NCBI GenBank assembly: GCA_023474015.1
Contig: JAMCYN010000063.1
Location: 14,662 to 78,661 of the forward strand
DNA: 64,000 nucleotides
From: Armatimonadota bacterium
GTDB taxonomy: Bacteria > Armatimonadota > UBA5829
Direction of reading: 5' to 3'
The notes below the pieces were generated by a model, which did not search any database, was not told the DNA's origin, and saw nothing but the letters and a program-made list of their open reading frames with translations. This document shows, one piece after another, positions 58,351-64,000 of the stretch (the stretch's first letter is position 1; each line of letters starts with the position of its first letter). The translations under genes were made by a program, and so were the position numbers.

Positions 58351-61300
58351 CGCTTCCCGGCCAGGCAGTCCCATCGCATTCTGGCATGGGTCCCAGCCTG
58401 TTCGATCGCCAGATACACAGCGGGCAGCACGAGCAGTGTAAACAGTGTGGATGTAACGAGTCCACCCACCATGACGATAGCTAGGGGCTTTTCTATCTCA
58501 GCACCAACGCCGCCGCTGAGCAAGATCGGCAGAAGCCCGAGAGCGGCGCATGACGCAGTCATCAGTTTGGGTCTGAGCCTCTGAACACTTGCCAGCCGGA
58601 TCGCTTGTTCCTTGGTATGCCCTTCGGCGATGAAGTCGCTGGTCTGGGTAAGAAGCACCAGGCTGTTTTGAACGGCTATGCCGAATAGCGCGATGAATCC
58701 TACCGCCGAGGAAACGTTGAGACTCTCTCCGGTAATGAGCAGTGACGCTACACCGCCAATGAACGCGCTGGGCACGGTCGCCAGGATTATGCCTGCGTGC
58801 GACGCAGACCTTAGGGCAACGAATAGGAGCATGAAGACCACGGTCAAAGCAATCGCGGTCGCGAGCAACAGCGATTTCATCGCGCGCTGCTGGTTCTGAA
58901 ACTGACCACCGAACACAACGAAGTAGTCCTGAGGCAGCTTCACGTTTTGCAGTCCCTTCTTGATGTCGGACACGACGCTTCCCAGGTCGCGTCCCTGTAT
59001 GCTTGCGTCGATGCTGAACCGGCGGCTCATCGCTTCGCGCCAGATGACGTTCGGCCCCTCCGATAGGGTCACACGGGCCACTTGCGATAGCGGCACCTGG
59101 AAACCAGAAGGCGTATCCACCATGAGGTTCGCGATTGACTCCGGATCACCACGCATAGCGTCCGGGAACCTTACGAACACCCCATAGCTGCGCTGGTTCT
59201 TCCAGACTTGCGTAAGCTCCTCGCCACCGACCGCAAGCCGCACTATCTCGGATATCCGTCCCACGGACACACCATAGCGGGCCGCTGCCTGCCGGTCGAT
59301 CTGGATCTGAAGTTGAGGAATTCCGGCGGCCTGGTCCATCTTTACGTCCTCCACCCCAGGCGTCCCGCGCATGATCTCCTCGATTTGCTTGCCCTTCTGA
59401 GCGAGCACCTGAATGTCGGGGCCGAAGAGCTTCACCTGCAGCGGGGCGGGAGTGCCTTCCAGACTCTCGTCTATCTTGAGCTGAAGCGGCTGAGTGAAAG
59501 CAGCCGCTACCCCCGGAATGTGTTCCACCTGCTCTCGGACTTCGGCGAGTATCTCCTCGGTCGATTTTGTAAGCTGGTTCCTCGGTTTGAGGTTGACGAT
59601 AATCTCTCCCGAGTTCACCGGAAGCACGCAGCCGATAGCCCTTTCAGAACGGCCGTTCCGCCTTATGGCCTCCGATATGTTGGGGTTCTTTGTCAGTATC
59701 TCCTCGATCTGGCCTGTAATGCGGTTGTTTTCCTCAAGCGAGGTCTCCGCCGGCGTGATCGTTGATATGACCCAGGAGCCTTCGTCCAACTTCGGCATGA
59801 AGTCCTTCCCGACAGCCATCAGACCAAATGCCGTCGGAATCAACAAGCCGAAAGCGATTCCGATAACCGCCCAACGATGATGAAGCGCATATTCCAGAGC
59901 GGGCACATAGCCCCGCTTTATCCAGGTTACGAACTTCACCTCGCCTTCAGCGTCATCGCCGTCTTTCGGATGCAGGAAGCGAGTCGCGAGAACCGGAGTA
60001 ATGGTCAGTGACAACACAAGCGCTACAAGCATAGCGGCGGCCACAGTAATCGCGAGCGGCCTAAAGAGAAGCCCCTCGATTCCGCCCATCAGGAAGAGCG
60101 GCAGGAACACGGCGACTATAATAAGGGTGGCGAAGGCAATCGGACGTCCTACCTCCGTAGCTGCTTTGTGAGCCACATGCTCCTTCACCTCTGGGTCATT
60201 GAGGTTTCCACGGCTCTTATGGAAGCGGTGATAGATGTTCTCGACCATGATGATTGAGGCATCGACCATGATACCGACCGCAATGGCGAGACCGCCGAGC
60301 GTCATGGTGTTGAGGCCGATTCCCATCTGGCGCATGAGGATTCCGGCAATCATCACCGAAAGCGGCAGTGACGCAGCGACAATAAGCGTGCTTCGCAAGT
60401 GTCCCAGGAACACAAGGAGCACGATGATCACGAGCACTGCTCCAACGAGGATGGCTCGTGTGACGCTTGACAGGGAGTGTTGAATCAGATGCGTTTGGTC
60501 ATAGTAAGGGACAAGGCGCACGCCCTTGGGCAGAGTCGTCCGCATGTCCTGGATGGCCTTCTCAATGCCTTCGACGACCTTGACCGTGTCAGCGTTCGGC
60601 TGCTTGATGACAAGGGCTACCACAGTCTCCTTACCGTTCTTGCTGGCTATTCCTCGACGTATGGCCGTGCTTTCCTGGACATCAGCAACATCACGTAGGA
60701 AAAGCGGGATCCCGCTGCGTTCCGCCACTACAGTGTCCTTTATGTCGTCGAGTGAGTTGAAGCGCCCGATTCCACGTACGGTATATTCGGTAGGGCCAGT
60801 GCTGATGAATCCGCCTGCCGCGTTCTCGTTTCCGCTCTTGACCGCTTCCTCGACATCGGCAAGTTTCACGTGGTATGATCGGAGCTTGTTCGGGTCGATT
60901 GTTACCCGATACTGGCGCATCCGTCCGCCCATGTTGAGCACTTCAGCGACGCCCGGGACAGTCAGCAGATTGTAGCGCACTTGCCACTCGGCGATCTCGC
61001 GCAGTTCGACCGGCGTCATGCTGAGCTCCGTCGAAGCATCACCTTCAATCGCAAGCTCGTAGACTTCTGCCAGACGAGTGGTTGCGCTGCTCAAGGTTGC
61101 AGGCTCTGTTCCTGGAGGAAGCTGTGCCGCAACTTGAGACATCCGCTCTGTTACAAACTGCCTTGCCCGCCAGAACTCGGTCTCTATGTCGAACTCAACG
61201 ACGACCGTGGATAGGCCCTGCGTAGTCTGAGACCGGATTCGCCGAACACCAGGAAGCCCATTCATTGCGGCCTCCATTGGCCGTGTGATCATCATTTCGA

Positions 61301-61502
61301 TCTCTTCCGGGGCCATCGCTTCGTTCTCAGTTACTACCGTAAAGACAGGAATCGTGATGTCGGGATAGACGTTCCTCGGCATCTGCTGGTAGGCCGAAAT
61401 ACCGAATACAAGCGCAAGGCCGACCAGCATGACGACTATCGCCTTCTGTTTGAAGGACGAGTGGATTATCCTGTCTATGAGACTTCCGTGACTTGTTTCC
61501 AT
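58317..61502 (-). CDS. RND efflux transporter, CzcA/CusA-like
   Basis: 1061 residues, ATG after AGGAGGACGAT. Inner-membrane pump of a tripartite system driven by protons. Twelve membrane helices in two halves; GGLAIAVGIMVDASIIMVENI (acidic proton-relay residues in TM4) and the first-half YPDITIPVFTVVTENEAMAPEEIE are typical of the heavy-metal or related HAE clades. SEIVRLAVGGEEL is a porter-domain motif. The last residues (RVMLSEAKHLL) and stop come from a dispersed repeat. Substrate unproven; metal ions are possible. Confidence 0.9.
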   Translation of the reverse strand: METSHGSLIDRIIHSSFKQKAIVVMLVGLALVFGISAYQQMPRNVYPDITIPVFTVVTENEAMAPEEIEMMITRPMEAAMNGLPGVRRIRSQTTQGLSTVVVEFDIETEFWRARQFVTERMSQVAAQLPPGTEPATLSSATTRLAEVYELAIEGDASTELSMTPVELREIAEWQVRYNLLTVPGVAEVLNMGGRMRQYRVTIDPNKLRSYHVKLADVEEAVKSGNENAAGGFISTGPTEYTVRGIGRFNSLDDIKDTVVAERSGIPLFLRDVADVQESTAIRRGIASKNGKETVVALVIKQPNADTVKVVEGIEKAIQDMRTTLPKGVRLVPYYDQTHLIQHSLSSVTRAILVGAVLVIIVLLVFLGHLRSTLIVAASLPLSVMIAGILMRQMGIGLNTMTLGGLAIAVGIMVDASIIMVENIYHRFHKSRGNLNDPEVKEHVAHKAATEVGRPIAFATLIIVAVFLPLFLMGGIEGLLFRPLAITVAAAMLVALVLSLTITPVLATRFLHPKDGDDAEGEVKFVTWIKRGYVPALEYALHHRWAVIGIAFGLLIPTAFGLMAVGKDFMPKLDEGSWVISTITPAETSLEENNRITGQIEEILTKNPNISEAIRRNGRSERAIGCVLPVNSGEIIVNLKPRNQLTKSTEEILAEVREQVEHIPGVAAAFTQPLQLKIDESLEGTPAPLQVKLFGPDIQVLAQKGKQIEEIMRGTPGVEDVKMDQAAGIPQLQIQIDRQAAARYGVSVGRISEIVRLAVGGEELTQVWKNQRSYGVFVRFPDAMRGDPESIANLMVDTPSGFQVPLSQVARVTLSEGPNVIWREAMSRRFSIDASIQGRDLGSVVSDIKKGLQNVKLPQDYFVVFGGQFQNQQRAMKSLLLATAIALTVVFMLLFVALRSASHAGIILATVPSAFIGGVASLLITGESLNVSSAVGFIALFGIAVQNSLVLLTQTSDFIAEGHTKEQAIRLASVQRLRPKLMTASCAALGLLPILLSGGVGAEIEKPLAIVMVGGLVTSTLFTLLVLPAVYLAIEQAGTHARMRWDCLAGKRVMLSEAKHLL

Positions 61503-61511
61503 ATCGTCCTC

Positions 61512-63053
61512 CTAATCGTCCGCGCATCCGGCTTCAAGCTTCCCGGAGCCTAGGGCAGTCTTGAGTTGGTAAGCGCCAACAGTAACGACCTCGGTTCCGG
61601 GCTTCAGTCCACTCAGAACCTCCACTTTGTCCCCGTGGACTGGGCCGGTAGTGACGACCAGCTTGTCATAGTTGCCGCAAACGCTCTTGCCGGCGGCGAT
61701 GTCTTCCTTGCAGTCCATGCACGGAGTGAAAACGATCTTCTTTCCGGCATCGTCGAGAATAGCTTGTTTGGGAATAAGCACGCAGTTCCCGCGACTGCCG
61801 GTGACAAGTGATATCCTGGCGAACATCTCCCCTCGGAGAAGGCCGCTGGAGTTGGCCACCACGCACCGGACTTTGGCCGTCCGCGACTCGGGGCTAAGAA
61901 TGTCGCTCACTGCATCAATCCTGCCGCTGAATACTCTGTTGGGATAGGCATCGACACGTATTTCTGCATTCTGACCCTTGCGAATCCTTGCGAGGTCCTT
62001 CTCGTAGACATCCGCCTCTATCCAGACTTGCAACTGATTGGCGACTGTGAAAATCGCGTCCGCGGGCGAAGCCATCTGTCCAATGTTTGTGTTTCGCGAG
62101 ATGATGCGTCCGGTGATCGGCGACACTATCGCAATGGTCTCTCCAGAACCGCCGGGATTTGCCCCGAGGACCTTGATTCTGTCGGCGGCGGCTTGTACCT
62201 CGACTTGCGCGCTTGCTACTTCAGACTTCGCCGACTGGACTGAGCGCATGTCCAAGATCCTACCCTTGTAGACCTTCTCTTCTCTTGAGAGATATTGCTT
62301 TGCGATCTCAGTCCTCGCGTTGGATTTCTGGATTCGCGCCTCGGCTTGACTGACCTTCGATTTTGCCGCGTCAATCGCCGCTGAATCGCGCTTCAACTCC
62401 GCCTCGGCAGTTTCTAAGTCCTGCTTTGACACAATCTTGCCGGCATAGAGCTCTCTTGCTCTCCGAAGCCTTGTCTTGCACTGCGTGAACTCGCTCTCTG
62501 CTTGAGTAAGCTCACTCTTCGCCTGCGATAGCTCGCTCTTTGCATCCGCAAGCTCTCCTTGAGCGGACAGGCTTTCGGCGCGAGCCTCTTCCACCGGTCT
62601 GACGCTGACGGCGCCCAACCTGGCAATCTCCATCTCGCGCTGGAGGTTTTTTTGCGCGGCGGAGAGTGTCGCCAGCGCCTTGCGATACTGGGCGCGAGCC
62701 TCGGCAAGTTCAACGCTGGAGATCACCGCCAGAACCTGTCCGCGACTAACAGCATCGCCTACCGTGCCGTGAGCGGCAACGATCTTGCCTTCAATCCTCG
62801 GGCTGATCTTGACGAGCCTGTCTGACGGAACCGTTACTTTGCCGGTAACCGTGAGTGTATCCCACCCTGTTCCGACTGTAGCCTTGGCAAACTGAATGCC
62901 GGATATCTTGACGCCCTCGCTTGCATGATCGTCCGCATCGCTGTGTCCGGCCTCGATATGCTCGCCGGCGAACTTGCCTTTCATCAGCGTATATGTAATC
63001 CCGGCCGAGGCCAGGACAGCTATTATCATAAGCACAGCCATCTTTGCTTTCAT
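61512..63053 (-). CDS. RND efflux periplasmic adaptor subunit (HlyD/CusB-like)
   Basis: 513 residues with an N-terminal membrane anchor (AVLMIIAVLASAGITYTL). A lipoyl half-motif (PRIEGKIVAAHGTVGDAVSRGQVL) precedes a very long coiled coil of about 170 residues (AEARAQYRK to VQAAADRIKVL), then the second lipoyl half (ITGRIISRNTNIGQ) and beta-barrel. A C-terminal cysteine group PCMDCKEDIAAGKSVCG could bind metal, hinting at metal efflux. A GHSDADDH stretch sits after the anchor. ATG overlaps the TolC-type stop as ATGA. Confidence 0.9.
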   Translation of the reverse strand: MKAKMAVLMIIAVLASAGITYTLMKGKFAGEHIEAGHSDADDHASEGVKISGIQFAKATVGTGWDTLTVTGKVTVPSDRLVKISPRIEGKIVAAHGTVGDAVSRGQVLAVISSVELAEARAQYRKALATLSAAQKNLQREMEIARLGAVSVRPVEEARAESLSAQGELADAKSELSQAKSELTQAESEFTQCKTRLRRARELYAGKIVSKQDLETAEAELKRDSAAIDAAKSKVSQAEARIQKSNARTEIAKQYLSREEKVYKGRILDMRSVQSAKSEVASAQVEVQAAADRIKVLGANPGGSGETIAIVSPITGRIISRNTNIGQMASPADAIFTVANQLQVWIEADVYEKDLARIRKGQNAEIRVDAYPNRVFSGRIDAVSDILSPESRTAKVRCVVANSSGLLRGEMFARISLVTGSRGNCVLIPKQAILDDAGKKIVFTPCMDCKEDIAAGKSVCGNYDKLVVTTGPVHGDKVEVLSGLKPGTEVVTVGAYQLKTALGSGKLEAGCADD

Positions 63054-63897
63054 TTACTCACCTCCGTTGAGCCGACGCCCGATATTGCGCAGCCGGTGGC
63101 CCATTCAAGCTGGGCTTTGGACTTTGCATGATTGGCAAGCGCCGAATAGTATGCGGTTCTGGTACTCCGTAGGGTCCGCTGAGCCTCAAGCACCTCCAGG
63201 TAACCTGTTGCGCCCTTCTCATAACCGGTCCGAGCCATATCCGCGAGTTCTTCCGACTTCTCAAGAATCCCGCCCTGGTATTCCCGCACCACTTGCGACG
63301 ACGTATTCACGAGTTGTATAGCCTGCTCGACATCAAGCGAGACGGAGTTCTTTACCGCTTCAAGCTGCTTTTCCTGACTCCGTGAGGCAGACTCCGCCCG
63401 CCTCACATCCGACTTGATCGAACCCCAGTCCAACACCGGAAGCAACACAGCCAGCGCTACACCTCCGTTGCCTCCCGGGGCAAACTCCTCTTTCCTTGCT
63501 TGAAGCGCGAGGTCGGGCACACGTCGAAGCTTAGCGGCTCGGATTTCGCTGCGGGCTGCCGCGACCTGGGCCGTTGCCGTTGACACTTCAGGTCTGCGGG
63601 TCAAAGCCGAGACAAGGAGAGCGTTCCTGTCAAGAGTCACATCGGAAAACATGAGCGGATCGGTCGCGGCGAAATCAGTATCCTTGGGACGGTTCAGCAG
63701 TGCGTTAACGGACGCCTTTGCCAGCGAAAGTTCCAACCGCGCTTGTGCCAGTTCCTGTCGTGCTCTGGCAAGCTCTACCTCGGTCTTTATAAGCTGCGAG
63801 CCGGGAACTGTCCCTACGTCCAGCTGCTTTTGAACCGCCGCGTTGAGTGATTCAAGATAGGCGATGTTCTCCTCAGGAGCATCGTTTGTAGGGGCGC
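63050..63897 (-). pseudogene. TolC-family outer membrane efflux protein, 5' part missing
   Basis: The frame is open from the window edge side of about 63900 to the TGA at 63050 and encodes about 280 residues of a TolC/CusC-type protein (ENIAYLESLNAAVQKQLDVG, RARQELAQARLELSLAKA, LLPVLDWGSIKSDVRRAES, TGYEKGATGYLEVLEAQ). A complete TolC has over 400 residues; the N-terminal part, signal peptide and start are absent, and a different reading frame ends exactly where homology fades (63898-63900). Truncation by an insertion or rearrangement is likely. The internal TTG at 63736 is unlikely to be a real start. Confidence 0.65.
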
Positions 63898-64000
63898 CTA
63901 AGGTGGTTCTTCGATGGCTTTGAGCTTTTGAAGCATCAGGTCTAGGTTGTCACCCCAAGTTGCGGAATGTTTTGCGACGATTTCTATGAGCTTGGATGGG
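63898..64000 (-). CDS. C-terminal fragment of an unidentified gene, runs off the window
   Basis: The last 33 codons and a TAG stop, read from the window edge (PSKLIEIVAKHSATWGDNL, then DLMLQKLKAIEEPP). Composition is protein-like and helical. It ends where the TolC homology begins, so it may be the end of an inserted gene such as a transposase. Not identified. Confidence 0.35.
   Translation of the reverse strand, partial: PSKLIEIVAKHSATWGDNLDLMLQKLKAIEEPP

Overview
This window is GC-rich bacterial chromosome with tightly packed genes on both strands, many of them overlapping by 1-20 bases. There is no rRNA, no tRNA and no recognisable transposase. The organism looks like a member of Armatimonadota or a close relative. 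Supporting points are secreted proteins of a type I associate with that phylum (the C-terminal domain of the 37.8-40.6 kb gene with its GLLVRTWGKV motif, plus GHL10 and GH172/DUF2961 families), an LCP protein beside rsfS and nadD, a diderm-type RND/TolC efflux system, and many dispersed palindromic and heptad repeats. The phylum assignment is inference.

Layout. 0-2 kb: argS on the minus strand, with two repeat sequences embedded in its reading frame. 2.1-2.7 kb: a PIN-domain toxin and an overlapping 50-residue ORF. 2.8-7.6 kb, plus strand: two secreted proteins, a short ZnuA-like protein, a cyclic di-GMP-I type riboswitch with a large structured leader, and a 64-residue protein. 8.1-36.3 kb, all minus strand: a surface-polysaccharide locus. 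It holds a CDP-deoxysugar set (rfbF, SDR, rfbH, rmlC-like), a flippase (Wzx), a polymerase (Wzy), six glycosyltransferases, an FkbM and a second methyltransferase, a TviB/WbpO-WbpP-AsnB triad predicted to make a hexosaminuronamide, a bifunctional fucokinase/GDP-fucose pyrophosphorylase, several SDR enzymes, DUF362, and the initiating sugar-phosphate transferase. 36.5-40.6 kb: two secreted carbohydrate-active-type proteins. 40.8-48.4 kb: housekeeping genes nadD, LCP, rsfS and a TPR membrane protein, then DUF433-type antitoxin, DUF5615 toxin, obgE, proB and proA. 48.5-52.2 kb: GH172-like enzyme, rpmA, rplU and glnS. 52.3-58.2 kb, plus strand: a Gfo/Idh/MocA oxidoreductase, a phosphate transporter with its DUF47 partner behind a Pho-box-like site, a C11 peptidase lipoprotein and a phosphohexomutase. 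58.3-64 kb, minus strand: an RND heavy-metal-type efflux operon whose TolC gene has lost its 5' part near the window edge.

The most striking signal not explained by the genes is the repeat landscape. Many inverted-repeat elements from several sequence families lie directly against gene 3' ends, usually within about 20 bases of a stop codon. In several cases they supply the last residues or the stop codon itself. Two other repeats sit inside argS, one of them next to the KMSKS-equivalent loop. Other points are a non-canonical CTG start for nadD, a probably leaderless toxin gene, a palindrome over the -10 of the second toxin-antitoxin operon, and a structured RNA of about 150 nt after the riboswitch.
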